Source of the DNA: Phoronis australis | Taxonomy: Eukaryota > Phoronida > Phoronidae | Length of the DNA: 64,000 bases | Reading direction: 5' to 3' | Assembly (NCBI GenBank): GCA_002633005.1 | Contig: NMRA01000114.1 | Location: 400,835-464,834 of the forward strand | Shown here: in pieces, positions 41,249-55,160 of the stretch | Layout of the letters: the number at the start of each line of letters is the position of its first letter | Position numbering within the stretch: the first letter of the stretch is position 1 | Notes under the pieces: model-generated | The model's database searches: none | What the model saw: only the letters and a program-made list of their open reading frames with translations | What the model was told of the DNA's origin: nothing | Translations under genes and position numbers: made by a program

Positions 41249-42419
41249 AAGACTACACGCAAATTGAAAGTATTTTAGTTACATCATGATCAGGCATGAT
41301 TTTCTGAAAATTTTCTGGCGTACTTAACTTATCAGGACGTGCAGTTGCCTAAGATCTGGTGGTTATGTAATACGTGTTCGCCTAGGTATTAATACATTGC
41401 CTGTGGATAGCATGCCAAGAATTGTACGATGACATTTGGCTAACCTCAAAATCCAACTGCTGCCTGGTGGTTTGGTAACTGTAATAATTATGTTGCACAC
41501 CGACTCAGCAGAATTAATGAGAAGCAAAATATGGCAACATTATACAAAAGTTCTGGGATGTAAAAGTTTTATTTCTTGTCCGATTTTCAAAGTTCAAAAA
41601 CCTAATCACTTGTATACTTTTCACAAACTATTCAAATATGGTACTTAAAAACTTTCAAAAAAGTACTACAGTTGCCTCCAGTGTATTTATGATGGATCTG
41701 ATTATCTACAGAGAATGATAAAATCAGCAGACTGAGGCAATGTAATTAACCACAACAGCATGGTGTCGTTGCATGAGATATATGCAAACCAGTCGAGTTG
41801 CCCAATCTCAACTGATGAAGTTGTCACAGTAGAATTATTTTCATGACTCAAAGCGATAACCATGCAAGGAACTAGAACAGCTCAACATTTCAAGTTCAAC
41901 ATATTTACTTTTTGATTGAAAAATACATTTTGCTTGTTTGTTTAGTATTTCAAACCTCTGACCACAGATACTAGAACATATCACAAAAATAATAATTGAA
42001 CCAGACTGAGGGCAAGAGTCAGACTCAGAGTGAATATGAAACAGAGACAGTGTTCTTTTTTCATAACTTGGCAACTGACAGCTGTTGATTGGCCAATGCT
42101 GAACTGGATCCAAGCCCATCCAAGGCAAGGCTAAGCCAAGTCAGTCAGCTAACTGTGAGAAGATGAACGATGTCAAAATATATTTAAGCCTATGGCTATG
42201 TATAAAAATATTAGGCCTACAACTTCATTTTGTCTGCCTTTGCGGCTTTGCACCCACCAACTGCCAAAGGCAAAGGGTCAGCTGTACTCTAGACAAAGTT
42301 TTGTTCGCCCGACTACGATTAGTTTAATAGATTGCGGGTTATTTACGTTGAAAACTAAAACAGTGTGTGGTTTGTTTGGCTGAGAGCTTTCGCCTTTTAT
42401 GGAAAATACATATAGTTAC

Positions 42420-42599
42420 CTTGACTCTTGACTTCGAATCGTACAGCAACAAGGAAGTTACGGTACACTTTCCGTATTATCTCGGGTTATCTCCGGCAAA
42501 ACGCCATTTTGCGGGATTGACCTAGAAACCACCATGCGTCTTTTTAATCGGACGTAAACATGAGCCTGTGTGCTGCATAAAATTCTATTTTTCAGCACT
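42420..42599. promoter_or_regulatory. Likely bidirectional SYK/KAT14 promoter
   Basis: Head-to-head genes meet here. On the minus strand a donor GAGTCAAG/GTAACT at 42419 could end the non-coding SYK first exon. On the plus strand KAT14 begins at 42600. CGCAAAATGGCGTT on the minus strand (near 42499-42512) matches YY1, a common factor in TATA-less bidirectional promoters. No TATA box was seen. Promoter activity is inferred. Confidence 0.45.
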
Positions 42600-42702
42600 A
42601 TGTCGGACTTGCAGCAGAAATCTTGTGGATATTGTGGAGAAAAATTGCACACATCTTATGAATCACTAATGTGCGCAACTTGCTCTCAACAGGTCCATTT
42701 GG
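42600..42702 (+). CDS. KAT14: KAT14 exon 1 (first half of Cys4-His-Cys3 finger)
   Basis: 103 nt from ATG. Donor CATTTGG/GTGAGG is chosen over an earlier GTCCAT because it joins in frame and yields VHLEC. It encodes CGYC and CATC pairs. Nothing supports an upstream coding exon. Confidence 0.88.
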
Positions 42703-45700
42703 GTGAGGCTATGTTTGATAAATGTCGTTCGTGAAGTCGTACCGGGGGTTTTGCGTAGATAAGCTCACCCGATGAAAAGCCCATGGGCGTTTATTTGGAA
42801 AATTATGCCTAATAAACGCCCATGGTTGTTTATGCACTGTTAACTTCTGGTGTCAGGTGTCCAGATAGCGGGACGCTTATTCGGAAAATTTCCTCTTAAA
42901 AGCTCACTGTGTAAGCGTCAACATTTAATCACAATTTCAGTTTTGTGGAGCATTTATATCATAAAAACCAATGAAGTGCTGACGAACTATGCATTTATTA
43001 ACATAAAATTTAAGAACTCATTTTTAAGTAAGAAATATCAAAGTCAGGAAACCTATGACACTCCGTTTATGTGCCCCCTTTTCCGAATAAATGTCCAGGC
43101 GTTTATTTGATGGTTCTAAAACGTCTGAAATTTTTCATTTTGTGAATGCACGCCATGGGCTTATCTACGGAAAATCCTGGTAGATATGCGCTGACAGCCA
43201 ATCATACAGCTTTAGACCAATATGGGTAAAAATTGGCAAAATGAAATCGTCCTTGAGTAAAGCATCGGTTGTGGGAGCTGACAAAATTGCCTTTGAACCG
43301 TCAATTTGCTGCTAAACTTTTGACTTTTGATGGAATATGCGTTGCCTCATTCAGAGCCATGAAATAAAGCGTCACCTATGAGCCATTTTCCCTGACTTAT
43401 TCACTCAGCTTTTATTAACAGGGTTGCGTACAGTTTACAGCAATTAAATTACCAGAGTTAGTTTCATTTCGTTATATTTTCAGTATTTTGATACGACCAA
43501 CATACTGAATTTCTGGGCAAATTTTGCTTTGGCGAAGTTGACATTGTCTCCTATTAAAGGTGTCACAAAACTTAGCAGCTGGCCTGTGCATGTCTCGTGA
43601 GCATATTGTTTTCAAGCCAATGGCAAGACTTCCTTGTTCCAATTAATTGACAGAACGATGCAAGAAAAATGACATTTGTTAGATTGTTTTCCACTGACTC
43701 TCATATTTTGCATATACATCCCCGCCGGTCATAACATTATGGGTTTATATAATTTTCACGACGAGGTGACAAGCAGACAAAACTAGACATAGTGAAATTT
43801 CAAAGTGTGAAGTTGACACACAGCTGAGTTCTGTTCTGTATTTTGATGTAACAACAGCATGGTCTTCATACAGCTATATCTGCATGCATAATTATGAACA
43901 TTGACATTATAGGGTACTCTTGATTGACTTCACTGTTTCAGCTGGCTAAGTTAGAATCTTATTGGTTCTGGATGACAAGATTCCGGCTTAATAACCAATC
44001 AGATGTCTTGGCTACTTGAACCATCAAAGACAATCAAACTTGACTTTGCCAGGGTCACCCTGCTAAGATGATCTGTGTTAGCTGGTTGACCCGGGCGGAA
44101 CCGCCAAAGTTAAAAGGCTTCCCTTAATCACTCGCCTGTACATGCGAACCTTTGTTCGACTAATTCAAAGGCTTGAAGCGAAAGGCACTGAGTTCATCAT
44201 AACTTGGAAACTTGGAGCAAGGTTATTTTTCTCTATAGTAATTGTACTTTTCATTTTGATGCATGTTCTACAATGCACTTTCTTTTTGTTCTGAATAATT
44301 GAATTAAAAAAAAATCTTTTTGTCATGTCATAGAATGTCTACGAACAAGGCCCGTCAGTAATGTGAAGGGTGACACTTTCTATAAGCTCACTTGTCAGTC
44401 TTGTGGTCAGAATGGTGAAGAGGTCGTGCGCTCTAAGATGTCGTGGTGAGTTTTTAATTATGAAACTTGTCATTGGTTGAGAAAGCCTACCAAACTTTAT
44501 TTGAGGCACAACTCAAAAACTTGAGCAGTCACATTGTATGACGCAATTGGTTAATTTTTGAGTCGAAATGTGGTCGTGGGACATGATGTGTTTTTGTAGG
44601 AAGGGACATCTTGGTATTTTTTCTCAGTGCTAGACCTATTAAATAGTGATTTTTCATTTCTTGGTACACACATAATTGCCAAAATTAGAATGCCCCTATC
44701 ATTCGTAGTCCGACTACAGTAATTCTTCCATGATTTTGCATAACTGTTATATTTTTCTATTTTTTTCAAATCAAACTACCTAGCCTTAGCAGATTGTATT
44801 AATTGTTTTATGACAGCTATGCTGTACTTAAAGTGAACTTTTCTCTGGTGTGAATGACAAAATATATGCACAACTGATAACATTTTAATTTTCATATGCA
44901 ATCTGACGAAAAAATATTTAATTTTAAAAATGAAATGCTTTTGTAAGTAAACAAGTGCGTTGGCAATAAAAAATCGTAAAATATTTTATCAACCAACACA
45001 CCCACCAAAGGAATTAGGGTAGAGACTATAGGGACAGCTAAGAATAGCAAAATTTTCTTCTGAGTATTTCATTGTAATAGATTTCCCCTTGTTGACTACA
45101 TTACGATGTTACAGTGTTTTGTGTTCAGGTTGCAGGTGACTATGCTGGCCTTGTATAACCTGCAGTTGACCAGTGCTGGAAAAAAAGGATACTTCCACTG
45201 GAAGGACCACATTGCTAAATACATAGACCGTTACTGGGACACTCTCTTTGCTGGATCAAGGTAAGTGACCCACCTCATATATGATCAGACATGTTCCGAT
45301 TGTTTACTATCTGGTTTGAGTGGGACATTCCAGCATTTTTGATGACCATGGGTGGGGCACCCCAGTGTTTGTGACGTAAGATAAATCGGGGCTTTGTTTA
45401 CTTATGACTACCTGTTGACATGACTTTGATTATTTAAATATCAAAATCTTTTGTTAAAATAATTAAAATTCAATCATAAGTTAATTTTTAATGTTTTCTC
45501 TATTTTATGATATTTGTTACAGAAATGCTTATCATTGTTTAGTATAAGTTGGTAGTAGTGCCTCTGTAAAGCGCTGTCTCTATTCAGTTAGTCTCACGTG
45601 CTATGCCCCGGCTGGTTATTGCCCTGCTGATGATACAGTTTCTGTTTGATTACCCACAATGCCGAGTATGTTCTGTCATGACCTTTTCTATGATGTCTCA

Positions 45701-48700
45701 CTACTCACTGAGGTCGCATTTTATTTCTTGCCTTCAATGAGTGTAGTATACATTCCAAGTACTGCTGTCTCTTCTGGTTTGCATTCTGTAGACCATGTTT
45801 GTTGTGATAAATGTGAGATCATACTGAGATATCATCATGTATTACAACCAAAGCAACTTGATTACACTAGCTTATTTTCATACATTTATTGGCAATGAGA
45901 AAAACATTACAATATCACAAAAAGACAAAGAACACCACAGACACACACACACAAACGCATACCCATAACTAATCCTCTTGAATGCTAAGAAAAAACGTTT
46001 CAAAGTTTCACCATCTTTTTTGTATAAATTCTAATTCAAATCCTTACGAGCATTATGCTTTTCATGTTTGTTGTGATAAATGTGAGATCACACTGAGATA
46101 TTACCATGTATTACAACCAAAGCAACTTGATTACACTAGCTTTTGTCGCAAGTGTCTTAGTCTTTGGAACACAGCCCTGCACGCCATCCTTAGGTCAAAT
46201 TTGTAACCATGGCAACTCTTTGTCACCTAGGAAACAGTCCAGCAGTTGGCACGGCACTGTAGCTGGTACTCTGTCGACGGGATGCCCTCAGTTTTTCTGT
46301 TCTGGAGCCACAGAGCTCAAGGAGTCTGGTTGGTGGGCTCTCAGAGAGAACAAACCACCTACGGTGAAAACACTAAGTGAGATATTGTTTACAGTTTGAT
46401 GATTTTGTCTAGCTTAAAGGGATGTGTAAGAAATTAGTGAAAAGTGTTGCTTTATTCTGGGAGTGATAGATGAAAATGTTCTGATTCTAGGCCCATGGAT
46501 TATGTTTGGAGACAAAATTACAATTTTCATTTAGTTTGTATTGTATCTCAAAGTGGACAGTATATGATAAGGTAGGCAAGACATTATTTTTATTTTCACG
46601 TTTTCATCAAAAGTTTTTATCTTTATTTTGTATTTTGCATCTTGAACCAGACTGCTACCAATCCCAAACACATTGGTGAACGTACTCTGATGGATGCATT
46701 TTCTGTTTTGTATCCTGCTCTCCATGTCTTGCAGCACATTTGGTGTAATAAAAAGGTATTAAGGGGCCGCATCCCTATCGTATGCATTGAAGCATACTGT
46801 CAACAACCCCCCCCCCCGGTCAAAGGTCAAACAGAGTTCAAGCAAATAAACCGTGGAGTTAAAGGTTACTTCAGCAACATTGTCTCCATTTGTTGAAAAT
46901 TTGGAAATCCAGAAAACAAATTCTTTCAGAAGATGAATGGTAAACGCGGTAAATTGTGAGAACGTACATTTTAGTACGTGATGTATTAGAAATACTTTGT
47001 GTGAAAAAATTTGTTGTAGAGAATCGTGTTACGGTGTGGAAAACCCTTAAAAATGAAAACAAGATACGAATGGGAACAAGGTCCCATTTTCAGTTTTCAA
47101 CGTCCATGGTTTGCTTGAGTTGACGTCTGCTTATAATTTTAGAGCCATCAAAGCCAAAAGTAACCAATTGCACCATGGGTGTACCAGAGGTTGCCGACAC
47201 TCATCAAGGATCACGCAGACGTCGTACCGCTGGGCAGACGTTAATGGATGCAGCCACAAAGCTGAAGGAGAAGAGAGCGCCCTCTGTTGAGGGGAAAAAA
47301 TCAGAGGTTGGTAATCGTTCTGTGTTACCATAGTTGTACAGTGCTGTTAATATTGTGCAACACTCAAACCTTCCTGTAAATCTGATACGGAAATTATAAT
47401 TTGCTGTACCATATTTCGCCAGCGGACGAGTGGTAATCAGCATTGATGTTCTTGTAGATCAGGTCTCAATGGAAGTGTTGCGTGTCACTGCTTGAGGAGT
47501 TGTTCTGTCAAAGGTCACATGACTGATGGTAGCTAAGTCGCACTTCACCATTACCAACTACTGGTTTAGTCATGTGATTGTTAGCATGTCAATGCCTGGA
47601 AATAAGTTGTGCAAATTTTCTCAGTAAGTAACAGATATGGATATATTCTCAGATACTTTGTTCTTTTGCTGAAATGAATTTATTATTTTTCAGAGGTAAT
47701 TATGTGGAGTGTAAGACCAATTTTAAGTCTTAAGTCACTTGTCATGAGACGACAGTACTGGCTGGATTTCCAAGTCTCTGACTGCCTGGGATGTGCATTG
47801 TGTTTCAGGATAATACAGGCATCAAGGGGCCCAAACTTTCCAGACTTTCTCTTGTTGGTGAAGACTCCTCCTCATCTAGCTTGTCTTCTACTGTCAAACT
47901 TGAACCAGATGAACGGAGCGCCATTCTTGACAATTTTGAAGGCATCCTGTGTGGCATCAAGTCTGAAAAGCCTGATATTCAGCAATCTGCAGCGACCTCT
48001 GGTGGTCAGGAGTCCTACAGTAAGATTTCTGTTGTGTCCAGAACTGAAAGTGAATTTGTCAGTAGTGTGACATGAGGGTCCACATTAATCTGTTCCTGAG
48101 TTGCAGTAATTCCTTGTTTTGCTTATTTGTTTTTTTTCTGAACACAAGATCACCAAACTTCAATGAAGGCTTCTGTTGAAAAGTGATCTATCTCATTGCT
48201 TGGCATTTTGATAGTATAGTCAAAGGATTCCATGTGATTGGTCCATTTTCATGACAAATCTTTATTATACTTTACATTTTTGGGAGGAGGCAGTGTGTGG
48301 CCTTGTGTGATAGGTGCAGGCTTTCTTTACTTGACGTTGTGGGTTCAAGTCCCACTGGGTCTCACTGCTGGACTGTTGAGTCAGGTTTCAAGCTTCTCAG
48401 CTTGGTTTTAACTATATATTAATAAATCACAATGATTTCATGTGATCAGTTCAATGGACCCACATTCACGGCCTGCGCACATCTGTTACAACGTGTACCA
48501 GACCACCTGCATTTTTTAGATGTCTTGGGCCCTGGTCATATTTTTTTAAATTTATTTCATAACATTGGTACCCAGAATTCAAATCAACATATTTAGACAA
48601 TTGTCTTCAATAAACCAATTTTTGCAAATCATTGTGTGGCAGACTACTTTATACAACTTACTCTTTTTGTTTAATTTTTTTAAAAAAATTAACATTTATT

Positions 48701-51700
48701 GCAATAATAATAATAACACAGTACGAAAACAGAAATCCCCAATGACACATGCACACATTTCACCGAAAACTCAATTTCACTTTTTATAACTTATTGTGAG
48801 GCTTACAAATGTGTAAAATTAGAGAAAATGTGACTTATTTTCTGTCTTTAGTTATTAATGCTAAACTGTTTTTCGTCTTGTTAGCATCCATCAGTGACAT
48901 TTTAAAGGCTGATTCAGAGGGTGCCAGTGACAGTGACATTGAAATAGACCCTGGTTGCATCACGCCACCCCGCTCCACTGACCAGAACCCACAAACAAGC
49001 AACGTACCTGAGATGGACGTCATCCTGTCTTCCCTTCCAACCACAGGTAGTGTGTAGACTAGTCTTATGATAAAGCAAATTTTGGGAAAATACCAAAGTA
49101 GTTCTTGCAATCAAAAGTTTTGAAATAAAACAGTAACAGCAAAAGATATCACGGAAGAGTGAACTACATCACAGGAAGTGAAAGCACAACACATAAATGA
49201 AATGACAGAGCTGAAGGTTATCACAGACTGTCCAACTAAAGAGGCTTGTTAGGGAGTCTGATGCAGGAACAAAGTAGTTTGCATGTTTGACACAGGGGGT
49301 CAGGGCGCTTTATTAGGCTTCTCTTTAACCAAATCATTAAATAGGGTTCATTGAATTGTTTTTAACTGATGAGCTTTTGGAAAATCTTCTTGTGTCTTGT
49401 GTTATTCAAAGTGGGCTTAGACACTAACACTGTAACTGTAATAAGCCAGGTATTTTCATTATTAAATTATTTTCTTCTAGATTTAGGTTTTTGTTTTGAC
49501 TGAAGTTTTGATCAAACTTTTATACGTTCACTTCTAACTTAACTTTCCTCAACTTATTGGAACTTTCAGGAAAACTTTAGGTTTTCAAATTGAGTCCAGA
49601 AATTGGAAGGTGAAAACGTTTGGATTTAAATTTATTGTTTTATGATTTTTAAAATTTGCCTGAAAGAGAGGCACCATTACACTGTAATGAGTTCAAGAAA
49701 CAAAAATGTAAACAAAGTGCAATTTTTGTATGCGCTTGTGCTCAAGCTTCATGCGTGGATGAGCCAAAAGAACTTACAATGAGTAACAACAAATTCAAAG
49801 CATCTGCCAAACGCACTTCAGCAAATTCCTGCGTACGTCAAAAGGAGCCCTTATGCTTGCATATGGAGAGTCAGTTTGTCTTACCATGACAATGCCCATA
49901 GCGATGTGTTATCAATAATGCCAGTGACTGACAGCTGTGTATAAAAGCGTTGAACATATAAGATTTGCTTATAGAACTGTATGGCATTGTGAGGTTACTG
50001 TGCATCGAGAACATGTGTTATTTTGTATGCCATGGTTGTTGTATGTAAATTTGTCTTCATTGTTGTTTCAGCTGAAGCTTGTGAACCTGAACCAACTGTT
50101 CCTGAGTCAGTCAAGGAAGAGATGGAATCTGACCAATCAGAAGATGAGGATGGTGATGATGATGATGAGAGTGATTCAGCGCCATCTACCAGCGAGTATG
50201 AGAATGAGGATGAATCATCGGAAAGCACTGCTGTGAAGAGGACAATAAGAGAAGAAAGCGTGGTCGAAAAAAAGGAACTAGAAGAACCACGTGTCCGGTG
50301 TGTTGACGCACTGTATCCATTATTCAACATATTTCAAAAAGCGTTTTGGAAATTACTGATATTTATTCGTTTTAAGGAGGACTGCGGGGTATTAATTTTG
50401 AGTCGACTATGATCGAATAGTGGCTTTGATGTCGGCCAAGAACACAAATGCAAAACTTAAGACTGAAGAAGAATCATGATGTGGTCGCAGCTGAAAATGG
50501 CCAAATTTCATTGTCTACTTAGTATTGCGGTGGAGACTCAGCACCACATCAACCAACATCAATACACATTTTTTTCAGGTACGTCCCTATGAGCCTTTAT
50601 GAGGAGAGAAAGCTACTCAAGCACTTGACATCACTCTCTGAGAAACTACTGCTGCCACCTGGTGTAAACAGACTCAAGAGGAAGCTGGTTGTTAGATCAG
50701 TATGTTTTCTATCTGCTGTTCTGTGGTCTCGAGTGTGTAGTATGTGGTTGGTGATCTGGGAAACTCTTGATTTGGTGCCAGTCGTCTCCTCTAATTAAGA
50801 CTTGGAAGGGGGCTATGTTAAACACATCATACCACCCTCCTCTGCTAGATGGACGGATAACCACTAAGAAGTGTCTGTAGGACATTCAGCAGTCTGTCGA
50901 GCAGACATTCAGCTGTCAGTATGACGGACATTGAGCTGTCAATGGGACAGGCATTCAATTGTCTGTTGGACAGGGATTCTTGTGTCTGTTAATGTATATG
51001 TTCTGGCTAAAACCGGTTCACCAGTTTCACCCAAGAATTCTTGAAAATTAGAAAGCTTGCTGATTTTGGGAGTGATAGGCTGTTTGAATACATTTCATTT
51101 TGAAACAGTCTTAATAAAAGTGCAATTTTGATACAACTGAAAATATGTCCTGAACGAACATTCTGCAGCAGACGTGCGCCATTGTTGGAAACTGCAGTCT
51201 TTACTATCCACACAATGAAGCCGCCATGTTCAACATTTTACCTTATTGCTTGATGTATAATGTAATCATGAATATTGGCTTTACTGAAGAACTTTTTTTA
51301 AGGTATTTATTATCATTTATAAACAAGTACAAAAAACAAACAAACACAATTACATCCACTCATTCACGCATGCACACCTCAGGAGAGACCGTTCTGGTAT
51401 CTTGTATAAAGTAACCAACTTGTACATGGAGTTAAGTTAAACGTGAACAATGAAGTTTTCCCATTTCGCAGAGAAGCTGTCATGTACAAAGTTTTTTTGC
51501 AATTATTTTTTCAGCATTATAGTACTCATAAGTATATGTAACAAACCTGTGAAAAGTAGGTATATTTTCGTGACATCTTGTAAATGTACTGTTTGGCTAT
51601 TAGAAGCAAACTGATAAATAGAAAATCGTGCGTCTCGTAAAGTTCAAGAATAAGACATTCGTAAGAGAGACTGTTGGGAAGCTGAATGTGACACTTTTGC

Positions 51701-54700
51701 ATTAGCTGTCCGAATTCCTTCCAGAAATCTTGTACAAGGCAACATTCCCAAAAAAGGTGTGACAGCATCTCTGGAGCTTTATTACAAAAGGAACATAAAT
51801 TAGAATCCCGAACAAGGATTTTGACTGAAGAACTTTTGTTGACCAACGTGCAGTAATGGACTGTGTCTGGTGTTTTTCCTGAAAACTGCGTGATAACTTA
51901 TGTTTGGATTATCTCAGTGCCAGTGCATGACAAAACTTGTAAGAGATGTCATTAGTTTCTGTTTCTTAAGTTTGGAAATGTACATTCTTGATGTGTTTTC
52001 TTTTCAGATTAAACGTGAGCGAGGTCTGCCTTGTTTTGACTTGGATGCAGAGTTTAGAAAATACACAAGACCCGCTGGCGCAGTTTTTGGTTTTCCATTT
52101 GAAGGAACACAGCAGAGTGATGCTCACGTTCTGGATAGGTTTCAGGTTAATATATACTCATCATTTTTACCATGTAGAGTTCTAACTTAGATTAAAAACT
52201 CCTTGATGCATCATGTCACATGTTTTGGAGTGCCATCTCGTTGGAAATTGGGTCATTGCTCAAAAGAGACAATAATGTTATTTAAGTGGTGCTTAACATG
52301 GCCTCATGGTCACGTGACATCGGTACACACTTGACTTCCTTATGTGAAGATGTATTGTATGCTCTGTACAGATGCCGGCCGATGCGGCTGCCTCGTATCA
52401 GCGTACGTCGGTCTCGTTCCTGAACAGATTAGTCGGCACTGAGGACGACCAGCTGCAGAGCATTTGTAGTCCATACACTGCAAGGTGAGTGACAGGTGAC
52501 GTGTTGTCAGTCACGTAGGAGACGTACATGTGTGGTCTATACACTTCAGGGTGAGTGACAGGGTTTGTGTCAATTTAGAAAACTACATTTTGTAGTCTAT
52601 ATGAACACAGTTTCCACATTTGACTTTTGAGGTCATTGTCACAATGTTAAAAGCCTACTTTATAGCAGGGTGTGTCAAGACGTGAATTTAAACAGAAACG
52701 AGAAAAAGGTTGCATCTTTTTCCAACAGGAATGATATACAATAAAAATAATTGCCAAAATTGGCTTTTCATCATTTTTCAAAAGCTCCCGAAATAGTTGC
52801 GAGCAGCCATAATTTCTCAAAACATAGTCCAGTGACAGCTGTGGTATACAAGTTAATAAAAGCCTTGATTTTGTGATACTTACATTTTGTGAAAAATGAA
52901 ATTTCATTATCTGCCATATTGTGTCATAAATCGTTGAGACTTTACTGAAAGTGTCCGATTACAGAAATAAAGGATAAAGTCCACTTGATTCTTGCTGTAG
53001 TTGCCATGTAAATGTATAAGCTTGCCTTTACATTGAAATTGTGTTGAAAACATTTAACAAATGCTGAAAACTGTAGCTGTTGTGTTACGTAGTTCTGACA
53101 TGACATGTTCTCACTTGTTTGCTGTGAACCAAGTTGCACCAGGAACAGGTTACACATGGTTGTAATGTAATGTGAACGGGGTATTAGTCTTCTACATGAA
53201 GGTCCTCAGTGCTTCAGTTTTGGTGCTGTGCATTGGCCTCATTCACGTCTAAAATTGCTTTTTAAATCTCATGAAATTCTCCTCAGGCTCAAAAACCACC
53301 CAATGATTAAACAATGCCCCCAAGGTTAAAATCATGTTTAACTGACACAGACCCTCTGCTTGAGAATGTTTTGTTATATCCAAAAATACTTCTCTGGGGT
53401 GCCTGGAGAAATTTGAGTGACGGTAGAATTCTAACATCACTCGAAAAAATCTGTTCTGAGAAGGTGCAGCACATTCCCTGAGTGGGCCGTGTACATGAAA
53501 ATTGTTCAGTGTTGATCAGTTATCTCATGTTACAGGATTCTGAAACCATTCATCAGAAGGGATTATGAAAGTCATCCTCTCAAAATGAAACTGTTACAAG
53601 AAGTCATTGCTTACCCCCATAGGTATGTTGTGCATTCTTTCACAAAGTTTTGCTCATCAATTTCATATCTATCAACTCAGAAAAGCAAAAATAAGTCTTA
53701 TTTACATCGTTGAAGTGTACCCACACCTTTTCTCAGTGTATGAATTGTTTGGTATTTCTGGAAAGGCTTTCTCGGTGAAATAAAACTTTTTGTTGCCATG
53801 AGCATTTGAATGATGTCACCCTTGGAGACGATTGGTCAAGGTACTAACATTTTAGACAGTGATACAAGACAACTCACTAGGCACACAAAGGTGTGCACCC
53901 ATGATGGACCCCATGCAACTCGATTTTTCCATAACTACATCTTTCAAAGTAGTAGTTACAGATTTTCAGTATTATTTTATTGTACATTTCTGCTTCAAAT
54001 TTGTGAATTCTTCAAAAATGGAAACTTGCCTGTTGTGTGCTTCCTCTTTTACTTCAAGGTGTTGTTACCCGTGTTCAAAAAAGCAAGGTTTTGCTCACGT
54101 GTGATGCAGCAAACAAGATGGCACATGAACAGTGCATGCTATTTGTGTCCAAGACATGAGTGACATTCAGCGTATCAGACATGACAGTTAAATACTTCTT
54201 TATTCAACAAAAATCGCAAGGGTGTCGGCGCATGTAGTAAGGTTTCGGCTGCGTTGCAAAATCTGTAAAATGTCTGCGATTTTTTGAGACTGTAATTAGC
54301 ATGTCAAGTTTCTTGACTGTTACTTGAACCAATGTTCCTTTCTTGATACTGCAGACACGAGTCTGACTGGGTTCCTCCACCTCTGCCACCTATTGACTAC
54401 TGTTATGTACGCCCACAGCACATTCCATCGGTAAATGCATTGTGTCGAGAGTTCTTCTGGCCTGGCATCGACTGTAAGTTAGCCCGTGGTGACAGTGATT
54501 TTTAAATATGCCCTATTTGCAAACAAAGTTTTTTTTCAAAAAGAGGTGACTAATATTCTCTCATGAACCTCACAAGTGTTCTTGCTAACGGCATATTTCC
54601 GCCCTGAACGTAATTCTTTGCTCACATGGCCGTACCTGTGCTTTTGTTCTCAAATATGGCATGTTTTTCATAGAGATGTAAAGAATTGTTGTTACGTATA

Positions 54701-55129
54701 GGAATAGGATGATATTGTGGTGTTAGAATGTGGACAGTGTGTGGTGAAGTAAGGAGTTAGTGAAATACACGCGATTAAGAGATTGCTGGTGGGGGAAATG
54801 AACACGACTAATCTGTAGTAACTAGTTTGCAAAGGAAACAAAGAATCAGATTTTAGGTGTCTTGAGTCAAATACAACCAAATATGAAGGAATCATTAATG
54901 ATGATTTATTGACAGCATGGACAATTTTGTCCATAAGCACTGTTGGTTCAATCAGCCAGAGATTATTTTGTGAATTTTAAAATGCATTGCGGAAGCTCTC
55001 ATAATGTTGTCCTGATTCAGAGCTGCTGTTATTACTGTTTTATTTCTTAAGTTTTATACTCCTTCTGTGATATCTGTTTATGGTTCTTTCCTTTTGGAAC
55101 ACACACACACACAAACACACTCACACACT

Positions 55130-55160
<31 letters not shown>

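Noticed and set aside
46871-47443. Minus-strand frames around 47 kb
   Set aside because: Antisense shadows of KAT14 exon 5 and its introns.
48280-48360. Functional tRNA gene
   Set aside because: A box B match is present, but box A is weak and I could not fold a complete cloverleaf; a SINE remnant fits better.
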